A DNA stretch of 64,000 nt, from positions 1 to 64,000 of the forward strand of contig DISW01000011.1 of NCBI GenBank assembly GCA_002422605.1, given 5' to 3'. How positions within the stretch are numbered: the first letter of the stretch is position 1; the number at the start of each line of letters is the position of its first letter. Under the pieces are notes generated by a model, which saw nothing but the letters and a program-made list of their open reading frames with translations, was not told the origin of the DNA and did no database searches. Origin of the DNA: Bacteriovoracaceae bacterium UBA6200. GTDB lineage: Bacteria > Bdellovibrionota > Bacteriovoracia > Bacteriovoracales > Bacteriovoracaceae. A program made the position numbers and the translations under genes. Shown here in pieces: positions 33,158 through 42,558 of this stretch.

Positions 33158-33805
33158 ATGGAATTAAAACTCTACCACTATGTCCATTGTCCTTTCTGTA
33201 TTCGGGTTCGAATGGCCTTAGGTTACTTTAAGCTTCCTTACGAATCCACCGTTTTACCCTATGATGACGAAATAACTCCTGTAAAGTTAACGGGAGCGAA
33301 GATGCTGCCTATCATGGAGATAAAAGGTAAGGCACACAACGAGAGCTTAGATATTATTGAGCACTTAGATCAAAAAAATATTTGGTCTATTTCTAACTAC
33401 AAAAAAGGACAAGCTTACAATGAGCTTTCCCATCTTTTAAATAGGCTCGGTGCCAACGTCCATAATTTGGCGATGCCCTATTGGATCTATACTCCTGAAT
33501 TTGATGAGAATTCCCGTCTATACTTTCAAAAGAAGAAAGAAGAAAAAAGAGGACCTTTTAAAAACCTCGTGAAGAAGCGGGAGCAATTTACCCAAGACAT
33601 CTTAAAGGATCTGAATGAGCTTTCCGGTGAGTTGAAACCTTTTTATCATTCAGAGACTTTTGGCCTGAATGATATCTTACTCGCCTCACATTTATGGGGA
33701 CTTTATATTGTTCCTGAGTTCCAGTTTCCGGAAAAGATTCATCATTACCTGCAACAAGTTAAAAACATTTGTCACTTTGACTATCATCACGATTATTGGA
33801 AATAA
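33158..33805 (+). CDS. grxB: Glutaredoxin 2 (GrxB family)
   Basis: 215 residues, the GST-like two-domain length of GrxB. The thioredoxin-fold active site is HCPFCIRVRMAL with Cys11 and Cys14 (enteric CPYC). MLPIMEIKGKAHNESLDIIE holds the cis-proline and glutathione-binding segments, and the helical carboxyl domain begins near 85. A cytoplasmic thiol-disulfide role with glutathione is expected. It abuts the FHA gene with no gap. Confidence 0.92.
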   Translation: MELKLYHYVHCPFCIRVRMALGYFKLPYESTVLPYDDEITPVKLTGAKMLPIMEIKGKAHNESLDIIEHLDQKNIWSISNYKKGQAYNELSHLLNRLGANVHNLAMPYWIYTPEFDENSRLYFQKKKEEKRGPFKNLVKKREQFTQDILKDLNELSGELKPFYHSETFGLNDILLASHLWGLYIVPEFQFPEKIHHYLQQVKNICHFDYHHDYWK

Positions 33806-34537
33806 ATGAAAGTTACTCTCAAGATCCGCTTTAATAAAGTTTTCACTGAACACGAGCTCACACTTAATTCAAAAGCCGTCGTAGGACGAAGCCGTCAAAG
33901 TCATATTAAACTTGAAGATACCAAGGCCAGTTCTAGTCACTGCCAACTTACACTCAGGGGAAATTCCCTCGAGTTAATCGATCTCGATTCCAAAAATGGA
34001 ACTTACTTGAATGGAATTTTAATTGAGCAAACAGAGGTCTTTGCAGGGGATGAAATTCGTATCGGTGATACCCTTATTAGCATTGATGATAAGAAAATGA
34101 CGACACAGGATGTGGAACGTCTAAGTTTTCTGGGTTCCGCTAAAGAACGCATGGATTACGTCCTGAAGGCGGATTTTACCGGCGCGAGAATACAGAACCA
34201 GAAGAACAAGCATCCGGAGAATGATCCCTCCCAGATGGCTTCTCACGCTCAAGAGATCGCCCTTCGAAAGAAAATTAAAAGTAAGATTAAAATCTCAAAA
34301 CAAGAAATTCGTAAACGCCGAAAGATAACCTCTTTAACGGCATCATTAATCGATTTGCTCTCTATGTTAATAGCGGCGATCATTCCATTATTCTTTGTAG
34401 CTACTTTGAAGATAGAACTCATAGGAATAATGTCAGTAATACTGGCCCTGACCTTCGGCTTTTACAATTTCAAAAAGGCCAAATTTACTTTGGGAGAAAC
34501 ACTAACAGGAATTAAAAAGCAGTATCTCAATCAGTAA
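33806..34537 (+). CDS. FHA-domain membrane protein with RDD-like tail
   Basis: 243 residues. An amino-terminal FHA domain (about 5-92) has the phosphothreonine-binding pattern VVGRSRQSHIKL, SSSHCQL and DSKNGTYLNG. A basic linker (about 150-175) leads to two transmembrane helices (about 178-200 and 205-222) and an ending TLGETLTGIKKQYL that resembles RDD-family proteins. It probably tethers phosphopeptide recognition to the inner membrane. No Ser/Thr kinase lies in the window. It starts directly at the grxB stop and is convergent with the next gene. Confidence 0.85.
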   Translation: MKVTLKIRFNKVFTEHELTLNSKAVVGRSRQSHIKLEDTKASSSHCQLTLRGNSLELIDLDSKNGTYLNGILIEQTEVFAGDEIRIGDTLISIDDKKMTTQDVERLSFLGSAKERMDYVLKADFTGARIQNQKNKHPENDPSQMASHAQEIALRKKIKSKIKISKQEIRKRRKITSLTASLIDLLSMLIAAIIPLFFVATLKIELIGIMSVILALTFGFYNFKKAKFTLGETLTGIKKQYLNQ

Positions 34538-35116
34538 TTAAGACCTTGGTCTCCACGGAATTTCCTCCACCCCTTTGGCCTTATTCACATACCGGGCGAG
34601 CACAAAAAAGTAATCAGAGAGACGGTTGATAAAAATGAGACTATTCGCTGGAAGAGGTTCGCGATCGGTAGTGCTAAAGAGAACCATCTTTCGTTCCACT
34701 TTCCTCGCATTGGTTCGGCAGAGATGAAGGTTCGATGAAACCACTGAGCCACCCGGGAGAATGAAATTCTTCAAAGGTTGAAGTTCACTGTCCAGGCGAT
34801 CAATCTCTTGTTCCAAATCAATTACAAATTCATCCGACAATTGCGGAAGTTTATACTTATGGCGGAACTCTTCTTCACAAGCAAGATTTGATCCCAGATC
34901 AAAAATCGCGGATTGAAGAATATGGAGGAAGTTTATTATCTGCTGGAACTCAAGCTCACTGGATAGTTGTGAAGCACAAAGTCCCAGACGAGAATTTAAT
35001 TCATCCAGTTCTCCGTAGAGATCTATACGAAGATCCGATTTTGGGATTCTATTCCCGCTAACGAGAGCTGTTTCGCCTTTATCACCGGTTCTGGTATAGA
35101 TCTTGGATTTTTTCAT
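34538..35116 (-). CDS. Cob(I)alamin adenosyltransferase, PduO type
   Basis: 192 residues. The amino-terminal YTRTGDKGETALVSG is the ATP-binding motif of PduO-type ATRs; RTNARKVERKMV and FINRLSDYFFVLARYVN are the conserved helices. It adenosylates cob(I)alamin to make coenzyme B12. It overlaps the stop of the B12-dependent mutase by 1 nt (TAATG), so it evidently supplies the mutase cofactor. Confidence 0.95.
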   Translation of the reverse strand: MKKSKIYTRTGDKGETALVSGNRIPKSDLRIDLYGELDELNSRLGLCASQLSSELEFQQIINFLHILQSAIFDLGSNLACEEEFRHKYKLPQLSDEFVIDLEQEIDRLDSELQPLKNFILPGGSVVSSNLHLCRTNARKVERKMVLFSTTDREPLPANSLIFINRLSDYFFVLARYVNKAKGVEEIPWRPRS

Positions 35117-38100
35117 TACATATTCCTACGATATTTTCCGCCAACTTCATACAGAACGGCGGTTATTTCACCTAAGCTGCAATAACGAACTGTCGTGAGA
35201 AGCTCTTCAAAAATATTTCCACCAGAAAGAGCAATATCACGCAGACGCACTAAGCACTCATTTGATTTTGCCTTATTTCTTTCTTTAAACGCGTTAAGAC
35301 GGGCAATCTGATCGTTCTTTTCTTCGGTGGAGGCACGTGAAAGATCAATCGGTTTCCACTCTTCTTGTTTTTCCGGAAGGAAAGAATTCACGCCGATAAT
35401 TGGAAACTCACCTGAATCTTTTAGGGTTTCGTAATAAAGAGACTCTTCCTGGATTTTTCCACGCTGATACATGGATTCCATCGCTCCTAAAACACCACCC
35501 TTATCGGAGATGCGTTCAAATTCACCAAGGACAGCTTCTTCCACGATCTCAGCAAGTTCATCCACAATGTATGAACCTTGCAGTGGGTTATCCGTTTTAT
35601 TAAGCCCGTACTCACGGTTAATAATAAGTTGGATCGCCATGGCACGACGAACTGATTCCTCTGTCGGAGTTGTGATGGCCTCATCATAGGCATTGGTGTG
35701 AAGGGAGTTACAGTTATCCGACAGAGCAAGAAACGCCTGAAGGGTTGTTCTGATATCGTTAAAATCAATCTCTTGAGCGTGAAGCGAGCGACCAGAAGTC
35801 TGAATATGATACTTAAGTTTTTGAGACTTATCTGAAGCTCCGTACTTCTCTTTAAGAGTGACGGCCCAAATCTTACGAGCGACACGGCCCAAGACGGTGT
35901 ACTCAGGATCAAGACCATTAGAGAAAAAGAACGAGAGGTTTTCACAGAAATCATCAATCTGCATACCACGGCTCAAATAGTATTCAACGTAAGTGAATCC
36001 ATTGGAAAGAGTCAGAGCAAGCTGAGTAATTGGATTCGCTCCCGCCTCAGCAATGTGGTAACCCGAAATAGAAACCGTGTAGTAGTTTTTAATTTTATGC
36101 TTACAGAAGAACTCCTGCACATCTCCCATCATCTTAAGCGCAAACTCGAGAGAGAAAATACAAGTATTCTGGGCCTGATCTTCTTTTAAGATGTCGGCCT
36201 GAACCGTACCACGCACCTGGCGCATGACTTCTACCATCTTCTCGCGGTTTTCCTGATCCGTTTCAGGAAGAGCGCGGTTCACAGCAGTGTTCATAAACAT
36301 CGCGAGAATGATGGGTGCTGGACCGTTGATGGTCATGGAAACTGAAGTCGATGGAGAGGTAAGATCGAAACCTTTATAAAGATCCATCATATCGTCGAGC
36401 ATACAGATCGAGACACCGGACTCACCGACTTTACCATAAATATCCGGACGAAGGGCCGGATCTTCACCATAAAGAGTGACCGAGTCAAAAGCCGTCGATA
36501 AACGTTTGGCGGTATCGTTTTTAGAAAGATAGTGAAAACGAGCATTCGTACGTTTTGGTCCACCTTCTCCGGCAAACTGACGTTTTGGATCTTCGTCCGC
36601 ACGCTTAAATGGGAATACACCCGCTGCGAAAGGATAGAAGCCTGGAAGATTTTGAGAGCGGATAAAACGAAGCTTATCAGAAGCGTAGTGGAACTTCGGA
36701 AAGCCCACTTTCGATACACTCTGCTGAGAGAGTGAAATGTATTTAGTTGGAACCTTGAGATCTTTCCCACGAACAACGTAAGTGTATTCACCCTTGGTGT
36801 ACTGCTCGATAATGTTATCGAAGGCCTGAACTTCTTTTAATTCATTGGCCAGCTCTTCACCCAGAGCTTTCTTTTTCGTCTCCAATTCTTTTGAATCGGA
36901 AATAAGTTTTGAAGCATTCTCTAAAGTTTCAAACTGCTGAAGTTTTTCTACCGCCTTACGGGCACTCTCATTATAACGGTGAACAGTGTCGGAAATATCC
37001 CGTAGGTAATTTACCCGAGAGGCCGGAATCACTGAAAGCTTCTTATTAGGAGCTCTTTCAGAGGTAATTTTATCCAACTCAGCATTATAAGAGAAATCAA
37101 CGGACTTAATGATCTCTTTAAAAAGAGCATTCACTCCAACATCATTAAACTTTGAGGCCATCGTTCCGAAAACCGGAAGTTCATCATCGGTAGGACTCCC
37201 CGGGTGGCCCGCGAAGAGATTTTTGTTACGACGGTACTGTTTTCGTACATCACGAAGAGCATCTTCCGAACGGGGTTTTTCAAATTTATTAACAGCGATG
37301 AAGTCAGCCACTTCCAGCATCTCAATTTTTTCAAGCTGAGTAGAAGCCCCGTATTCCGGAGTCATCACATACAAAGTTTTATTCGCTACTTTCGTAATCT
37401 CATCCGACGCCTGACCGATACCAGAAGTTTCAACCAAAATGAGGTCAAAAGCTTGAGTCTTTAAAAACTCCACCACTTTATTAATTTCCGGAGAAAGTTC
37501 ATTGGAGGAATCGCGGGTCGCAAGAGAGCGAACATAAAAGTTTGGATAAGAAGCCGAACCTAAACGGATACGGTCACCCAGTAGAGCGCCCTGGTTTTTC
37601 TTTTTTGTTGGATCAACAGAAACCAAAGCAATTTTTTTATCCCCATAGTAACGATGGAAACGAAGAAGAAGTTCATCAATTAAAGAAGACTTCCCGGCCC
37701 CACCAGTACCAGTGATTCCAAAGACCGGAACGGACTTGGACTTAACGGCAAAAGGAAACTCGCGGTTGTCTTCAATAAAGGTAATAACTTTTGCCATCTC
37801 AAAAGAAGAAAGAACTTTTCCTTCAAACTTCTTAAACTCAACTCCATCAATTGTTGAGTAATCGCACTTAGCGATCATATCGTCGATAATTCCATTGAGT
37901 CCCAAAGCTGTCCCATCATTGGGGTGGTACAAACGGGTAATACCGCGCTTATGAAGTTCAGTTATTTCCGGAGGAGTGATAACGCCGCCGCCGCCGCCAA
38001 AAATACGAACATTCTGACCGCCACTTTTATCCAAAAGTTCGCGCACGTAAGTAAAGTATTCCATGTGCCCGCCCTGGTAAGAGCTTAGGGCAATGGCATG

Positions 38101-38271
38101 GGCATCTTCAGCAATCGCCGCTTCCACCACTTCTTGAGCACTGCGATTGTGGCCCAGGTGAATAACTTCCACCCCTTTAGACTGAAGAAGTCTCCTCATA
38201 ATATTAATGGAAGCATCATGCCCATCAAAAAGGCTTCCGGCGGTTACAAATCTTAGTTTTCTAGTGGTCAT
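35116..38271 (-). CDS. icmF: Fused isobutyryl-CoA mutase IcmF
   Basis: 1051 residues from the ATG at 38271, which follows AGGGA by 7 nt; a TTG two codons upstream is worse placed. Domain order: B12-binding domain (about 1-130, with FDGHDASINIMRRLL and the GGGGVITPPE turn), MeaI-type GTPase chaperone (about 180-400, Walker A TGTGGAGKSS near 189), linker, then the substrate-binding mutase barrel (about 540-1051, LPGFYPFAAGVFPFKR). IcmF interconverts isobutyryl-CoA and n-butyryl-CoA and relatives such as isovaleryl/pivalyl-CoA. The FPF segment supports a short-chain mutase rather than methylmalonyl-CoA mutase. The adenosyltransferase follows. Confidence 0.93.
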   Translation of the reverse strand: MTTRKLRFVTAGSLFDGHDASINIMRRLLQSKGVEVIHLGHNRSAQEVVEAAIAEDAHAIALSSYQGGHMEYFTYVRELLDKSGGQNVRIFGGGGGVITPPEITELHKRGITRLYHPNDGTALGLNGIIDDMIAKCDYSTIDGVEFKKFEGKVLSSFEMAKVITFIEDNREFPFAVKSKSVPVFGITGTGGAGKSSLIDELLLRFHRYYGDKKIALVSVDPTKKKNQGALLGDRIRLGSASYPNFYVRSLATRDSSNELSPEINKVVEFLKTQAFDLILVETSGIGQASDEITKVANKTLYVMTPEYGASTQLEKIEMLEVADFIAVNKFEKPRSEDALRDVRKQYRRNKNLFAGHPGSPTDDELPVFGTMASKFNDVGVNALFKEIIKSVDFSYNAELDKITSERAPNKKLSVIPASRVNYLRDISDTVHRYNESARKAVEKLQQFETLENASKLISDSKELETKKKALGEELANELKEVQAFDNIIEQYTKGEYTYVVRGKDLKVPTKYISLSQQSVSKVGFPKFHYASDKLRFIRSQNLPGFYPFAAGVFPFKRADEDPKRQFAGEGGPKRTNARFHYLSKNDTAKRLSTAFDSVTLYGEDPALRPDIYGKVGESGVSICMLDDMMDLYKGFDLTSPSTSVSMTINGPAPIILAMFMNTAVNRALPETDQENREKMVEVMRQVRGTVQADILKEDQAQNTCIFSLEFALKMMGDVQEFFCKHKIKNYYTVSISGYHIAEAGANPITQLALTLSNGFTYVEYYLSRGMQIDDFCENLSFFFSNGLDPEYTVLGRVARKIWAVTLKEKYGASDKSQKLKYHIQTSGRSLHAQEIDFNDIRTTLQAFLALSDNCNSLHTNAYDEAITTPTEESVRRAMAIQLIINREYGLNKTDNPLQGSYIVDELAEIVEEAVLGEFERISDKGGVLGAMESMYQRGKIQEESLYYETLKDSGEFPIIGVNSFLPEKQEEWKPIDLSRASTEEKNDQIARLNAFKERNKAKSNECLVRLRDIALSGGNIFEELLTTVRYCSLGEITAVLYEVGGKYRRNM

Positions 38272-38386
38272 CGACAAGTCCCTGTTTTAAATACTTTTTA
38301 TTTAAAGGGCTAAATGTTAAGTAAATGGTTTATAACTTAAGGCCCAGAGTGTATAATGTGGTTTCTTATGTATAAGGTATATGCTC

Positions 38387-38797
38387 ATGAGTGATAAATT
38401 AAAAGTAGAAAATCCGTTTCACACGGCCCGCTTTAAACCTGCCCGTAAAGGGAAAAGACCGCCTAAGCTTTTGGCGATTGTCCATCAATCAGGTTGTACA
38501 GGGTGCGAAGTTTGTATTGCCGGTTGTCCGGTAGATTCTATTGAATTAGTTCCAGGACCGGATCCTAAAAATCCAAGTTTTCAACAAATGGTAGAAATTG
38601 ATCTGTCCCGTTGTATCGGCTGTCAGAACTGTTCTCAAGATTGTCCTTGGGAAACTATCATGATGTACGAACATGACGATGCTTTTATTGCCTGGGGTAA
38701 TGAAACTCTGACCTCTACTCTCTACGTCGAGCCAGAAATCCTGGAAGTTTTACAGGAACCGAAAGAAGAAGAAGATTCAGACGAAGCTGCTGGTTAA
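38387..38797 (+). CDS. Ferredoxin-like protein with two [4Fe-4S] motifs
   Basis: 136 residues from the ATG at 38387 (AAGG 9 nt upstream); an ATG two codons earlier is in frame but too close to it. Two clusters of cysteines, CTGCEVCIAGCP near 37-48 and CIGCQNCSQDCP near 76-87, indicate a 2[4Fe-4S] ferredoxin. The second motif is followed by W rather than V. A basic amino-terminal arm and an acidic carboxyl tail flank the fold. A TATAAT at 38352 may be its -10 box. The redox partner is unknown. Confidence 0.88.
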   Translation: MSDKLKVENPFHTARFKPARKGKRPPKLLAIVHQSGCTGCEVCIAGCPVDSIELVPGPDPKNPSFQQMVEIDLSRCIGCQNCSQDCPWETIMMYEHDDAFIAWGNETLTSTLYVEPEILEVLQEPKEEEDSDEAAG

Positions 38798-38802
38798 GCA
38801 TA

Positions 38803-38834
38803 AAAAAGGCTCCATTTTGGGAGCCTTTTTTTTT
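38803..38834 (+). terminator. Intrinsic terminator after the ferredoxin gene
   Basis: GGCTCC, loop ATTTTG, GGAGCC followed by ten T; the A-run before the stem also permits action on the minus strand. Confidence 0.88.
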
Positions 38835-38972
38835 ATCTAAAATAATGCCTAAATTGCTAACACATTCAGAAAAAATAGCACTACGCTCCGCCTCCAGGCG
38901 AAAAATTCCCCGACTTACCTCTTAAGAATCCCTTGCGATAATTAATGTTCTATCAACTTCAAGGATGAATGT

Positions 38973-39749
38973 ATGACGAACAAAAAATTATTCAAGCCCC
39001 TGGCGCTTTTTTCCCTCTTAACTCTTTCTCTATCAGTTTCGGCCAACGAAAAGATAGTTGGTGGTGAGAAAGTCACTGACCCGACTGAAGCTCCTTTTAT
39101 CGTAAGCCTTGATGGTGCTTGCGGCGGAAGTATCATTTCTTCAAAGTGGGTTCTAACAGCTGCTCACTGTGCGGGTTACTTTAAGACTGTAAAAGGCGGA
39201 ATCCTTAACCTTAAAGAGCAAGGCGTGACAGTTAATGTAAAAAGAGTGATTAAGCACCCTGAATACAATTCAAAAACTTTCTCAAACGATCTGGCCCTGG
39301 TTGAACTAGAAAAAGAACTAGATCTTTCAGGCGATAATATCAAAGCGGTTCGTCTGGCTTCTCCAGTCTTCGCAAGCCACGGTGGTCAGGATCCTGGTAT
39401 CGACGCTACAGTTTTCGGTTTTGGAAACCTTGGTAGCTGGAGACCAAACTCTACTAAAGATCTTTTCAAAGTAATCGTTCCTATCGTTTCTCACGAAGAG
39501 GCCAACAGTTCTTCTTCTTATAAAGGTAAAGTTGATGAGACGATGCTTCCTGCTGGTTATGCTGGCGGCGGTAAAGACTCTTGCCAAGGCGACAGCGGCG
39601 GTCCAATGGTTGTTTATAACCACCGCAACCAAGCTGTTCAAGTCGGTGTAGTGAGCTGGGGTGAAGGTTGTGCCGCTGCTAACAAGTACGGTATCTACTC
39701 AAACATTGCTCATAACTATATGTGGATCATCAAAACGATTCGCGAATAA
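38973..39749 (+). CDS. Secreted trypsin-like serine protease (S1A)
   Basis: 258 residues. Signal peptide about 1-24 (ending SVSA), then a three-residue propeptide NEK before IVGGEKV, so cleavage after Lys would activate the zymogen. Catalytic triad: His in LTAAHC, Asp in SNDLALVELE and Ser in DSCQGDSGGPM. The Asp six residues before the catalytic Ser predicts trypsin specificity for Arg/Lys. Four cysteines fit two disulfides. AAGGA is 7 nt before the ATG. It is a single-gene unit between two terminators, in keeping with a secreted predatory or scavenging enzyme. Confidence 0.95.
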   Translation: MTNKKLFKPLALFSLLTLSLSVSANEKIVGGEKVTDPTEAPFIVSLDGACGGSIISSKWVLTAAHCAGYFKTVKGGILNLKEQGVTVNVKRVIKHPEYNSKTFSNDLALVELEKELDLSGDNIKAVRLASPVFASHGGQDPGIDATVFGFGNLGSWRPNSTKDLFKVIVPIVSHEEANSSSSYKGKVDETMLPAGYAGGGKDSCQGDSGGPMVVYNHRNQAVQVGVVSWGEGCAAANKYGIYSNIAHNYMWIIKTIRE

Positions 39750-39762
39750 GATTTTCTCATAG

Positions 39763-39788
39763 AGGCTCCTTCGGGAGCCTTTTTTTTT
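39763..39788 (+). terminator. Intrinsic terminator with UUCG loop after the trypsin gene
   Basis: AGGCTCC, tetraloop TTCG, GGAGCCT followed by a run of T. Confidence 0.92.
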
Positions 39789-39876
39789 GCCATCAGGCTT
39801 AATCAGACGCTCCCATCTCATTAGAATAGAAAGCTTGATCATCTTCAGAAATATTATTAATTACTAAGAGCTGGAA

Positions 39877-39915
39877 TAAAAAAAGCCAGTGCAAGTAAAT
39901 TACTCGCACTGGCTT
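39877..39915 (-). terminator. Intrinsic terminator after the beta-barrel gene
   Basis: On the minus strand AAGCCAGTGC and GCACTGGCTT form a 10-bp stem, with AGTAA/TTACT pairing extending it inside the loop, followed by seven T. Confidence 0.85.
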
Positions 39916-39928
39916 AAAAAATCATGTA

Positions 39929-40483
39929 TTAGAGAACGAAAGGAAGTGAAATACCAACCATAAAAGCATTAAAGTCGGTATCAATATCACCTGACTGACC
40001 CATTTTAACTTTAGTATAAGTTCCTTTACGGTATTCAAAATTAATATCGACAAAAGGAAGGCCTGTGAATCCCACTCCTAACTTCATTCCTGTACCGTCT
40101 TGCAGTTTAAGCTTTGTGCCACCGGCGACTTCGGTTTCTGCATTGGCAGAGAAAATATAGCCCGCATATACGCGAAGAAGAATTGGAAATTCAAAACCTG
40201 CAAATGCCGCCCACTCAGAAGTTGAAAGATCTTCTTTGTAATCATTATCAGTTAGACTAATACTGCTTTTTAAATAATCAAGGCCCAGCTGAAAACCAAG
40301 ATTTTGATAACCCAATCGACCACCATAAGAAGTGCCGCTACCCTTTTCTTCACTGAAGCCTTCTTCATCAATTTCAAAACTTTTGAAGCTGTAACCAAGA
40401 ACAGGTTCAATTAATAAGCCGGCACTAGCAGGTTTGATAATAAGCAAGCTTAAGGCCAAAACACCAAACTGGATCATCTTCAT
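39929..40483 (-). CDS. Small outer-membrane beta-barrel protein
   Basis: 184 residues. Signal peptide about 1-21 (MKMIQFGVLALSLLIIKPASA). The mature part alternates hydrophobic and polar residues with many glycines and tyrosines (GLLIEPVLGYSFKSFEI, YGGRLGYQNLGFQLGLDYLK), and ends FMVGISLPFVL with the terminal-residue pattern of an outer-membrane barrel. About eight strands can be counted, similar to OmpW/OmpA-like porin-size barrels. Function is unknown. Confidence 0.8.
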   Translation of the reverse strand: MKMIQFGVLALSLLIIKPASAGLLIEPVLGYSFKSFEIDEEGFSEEKGSGTSYGGRLGYQNLGFQLGLDYLKSSISLTDNDYKEDLSTSEWAAFAGFEFPILLRVYAGYIFSANAETEVAGGTKLKLQDGTGMKLGVGFTGLPFVDINFEYRKGTYTKVKMGQSGDIDTDFNAFMVGISLPFVL

Positions 40484-40549
40484 AAAAAAAGCTCCTAAAA
40501 AAGAAAGTGGATTACTCCTTCCATTTTAGAAGCTTTCGAATTTTATGCA

Positions 40550-41758
40550 TTACTTTTGTATTCGACCTACAAGCTCAGACATTCGAACAAAGACGATATC
40601 TTTGCCGTTAGCGGACTTAACGGCGACATGGCCGGCAGGAACCTCGTGGACATTTTCACTGGCAATCGTTCGCCCTTGCTGATCTTCTGCAATTTGCCCT
40701 ACTTTCTCTCCTTCTTTGGCCAAAAGCTGCCCAATAGCACCGCGGCCGAAGACCACCAAATCACCATCTTGTAAGGAATGGGAGCAGCCAACACAATTGT
40801 AGCGGTTATCAACCCAAATCGTATGACCTTTCTTGAGTTCGAAGTAGGCAATATCTTCTTTCACTTTGCTTAAAGAATAGAGGTTCACATCGAACTTAAC
40901 TACAGCACAGAGAAGGAAGGCAGCCGTCCCTAGTTGAAAAAGCTTTGAGCGTTGAAGGATTACTCCTTCAAATTCCAGATCCCGCACTTTGCCTTCAGAG
41001 TTTTCTAATTGAGAGGAAATCTTTTTATCAAAGATCGCTTTTTTTAGAACGATTGAGTAGAAGAACGTTGTCACTAGTAGCACCAGCATTGAAAACATAA
41101 AGAGTCGGAAGAAATATAGAGTCTGCTGATGAATCTCTAATTGTTTAGACTGGAATGCGTAAGTAATAGAAATGAACATTACTGGCAAGAGAATCCAATT
41201 GAAGATATCGACCAGCTTGTGCTTAAAGAACCATTCTTTTCTTTTTTGGTGGTGATCATATTGGACGAGTTTCACTCTGAATTCTTCGAATTCTGATTTG
41301 TTAATCAGATCAGGTCTCGCCTCATGAATTCCTTCCCAGATATAATCCACCCGCTCAAGACTTGAATTAAAATAATACTTAAGACCATTTTGCATTTTGA
41401 CGTAGAAAATGGACCAGCAGACAACACAGGCACTATCGATTTCCGCATACCAAAGTTCTTCTTTCTTCTTTCCGTTATGAATCAGAATATGGTCACTGAA
41501 CACCTGCACCGAATGATTGAGCTTGGATCGTAGCCAAAAGAAATAGAAGAAGAAGGATCCGACGAAGTAGGCCGAACTAACAACCAGTTCATAGGAGTAA
41601 GCACTAAGAGTTAGCTGCCAGCCGTCGCTGTAAAACTGAGCTCCCCAAAAAGATAGGATAAGCGCACTCAGTACCCCGAAGGCCAAGATATAAATTTTGT
41701 AGTGATTCCGATATCGCAAATTTCGGGGTTGCAGGGAATCCAATTTTTTAGTTTCCAA
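40550..41758 (-). CDS. Membrane protein with a degenerate S26 signal-peptidase-like domain
   Basis: 402 residues, TTG start with AGGAG 8 nt upstream. Five or so transmembrane helices: near 26-45, 58-80, 178-195, 210-235 and 272-290. The last 100 residues carry the order of signal-peptidase landmarks: SLQDGDLVVF (LepB l..GD.Vvf), GEKVGQI (pGD.V) and VPAGHVAV (VP.GhyfV), ending ELVGRI. The catalytic Ser position in the S-M-x-P-T block is replaced (NCVGCSHSL), and no catalytic Lys is seen. It is probably a non-proteolytic S26-fold protein, which is inference from motif alignment by eye. Confidence 0.6.
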   Translation of the reverse strand: METKKLDSLQPRNLRYRNHYKIYILAFGVLSALILSFWGAQFYSDGWQLTLSAYSYELVVSSAYFVGSFFFYFFWLRSKLNHSVQVFSDHILIHNGKKKEELWYAEIDSACVVCWSIFYVKMQNGLKYYFNSSLERVDYIWEGIHEARPDLINKSEFEEFRVKLVQYDHHQKRKEWFFKHKLVDIFNWILLPVMFISITYAFQSKQLEIHQQTLYFFRLFMFSMLVLLVTTFFYSIVLKKAIFDKKISSQLENSEGKVRDLEFEGVILQRSKLFQLGTAAFLLCAVVKFDVNLYSLSKVKEDIAYFELKKGHTIWVDNRYNCVGCSHSLQDGDLVVFGRGAIGQLLAKEGEKVGQIAEDQQGRTIASENVHEVPAGHVAVKSANGKDIVFVRMSELVGRIQK

Positions 41759-41829
41759 AAGCTTAACTCCTGTTAAAGCAGCTCCTTGAACCTATCGGAC
41801 AATGAAATGTAAAACTTGAGTAAAATAGT

Positions 41830-42558
41830 TTACTGAGCTAAGCGTCTGTTTTTGATGGCGATTAAACTGAAACCCGCAAGAATGAGAAGGCAAGAAATCC
41901 ACTGGGAAGGTGTCATCACTCCCCACTCTCCCCGAACAATATCCCCACGAAGGGATTCCACAATCAGGCGAAGAACCCCGTAGCCCAAGAGATAAGTCGC
42001 TAACAGATTTATCCGAGGAGCTTTGGACTTAAGAAAATACCACCCTAGTAAAAGTAAACCCACGGCTTCAATCAGCTGAGTAGGATGGCGGTAATGATCA
42101 TGCAGATAAACACCCCACCAAAGATCTGTCTCTGAACCAAAACAACAACCGGCCAGAAAACATCCAATCCGTCCTACGCCGTGGCCAATCACCAGGGCCG
42201 GAACCATTGGCCAGAGCTCCTGAAGTGAAAACTTCTTATCAAGCTGTTTCATTAAAAGGATGAAAAGGAGAGCTCCCAGGAAGCCGCCGTAAAAAACAAA
42301 ACCACCACCAGTCCAAAAACTCACATTCGATAAGAGGTCTAAACTTTTCTCTGCCGGATAGGTCAGATAAAAAAGAACCTTCGCTCCCAACCACGCCATA
42401 ATAAAAATTCCCCAGAAATAAATCTGGGCCTTAAGTCGCGGCCAATTCTTAGGAATAAGAGAAAAGTAGATTTGGTAGCCTATCCCCCAGGCTAGACCCA
42501 TGAGCAAGGGATAGGAATAGATAATGAAATTATTGTTTTGAAACAGGATTGGAAGCAT
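41830..42558 (-). CDS. lgt: Prolipoprotein diacylglyceryl transferase Lgt
   Basis: 242 residues, a little shorter than enteric Lgt (291). Seven membrane helices are evident. The Lgt signature is HGVGRIGCFLAGCCFG near 121-137, followed by HPTQLIEA near 158. Lgt attaches diacylglycerol to the lipobox Cys of prolipoproteins at the inner membrane. Its start overlaps lspA by 29 nt, with AGAAGAG as ribosome-binding site. lspA is the next enzyme in the same maturation pathway. Confidence 0.95.
   Translation of the reverse strand: MLPILFQNNNFIIYSYPLLMGLAWGIGYQIYFSLIPKNWPRLKAQIYFWGIFIMAWLGAKVLFYLTYPAEKSLDLLSNVSFWTGGGFVFYGGFLGALLFILLMKQLDKKFSLQELWPMVPALVIGHGVGRIGCFLAGCCFGSETDLWWGVYLHDHYRHPTQLIEAVGLLLLGWYFLKSKAPRINLLATYLLGYGVLRLIVESLRGDIVRGEWGVMTPSQWISCLLILAGFSLIAIKNRRLAQ

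Noticed and set aside
35400..37464. Several 60-160-codon frames overlapping icmF
   Set aside because: They are antisense or out-of-frame shadows of a single well-conserved 1051-residue mutase; none has family features or a ribosome-binding site.
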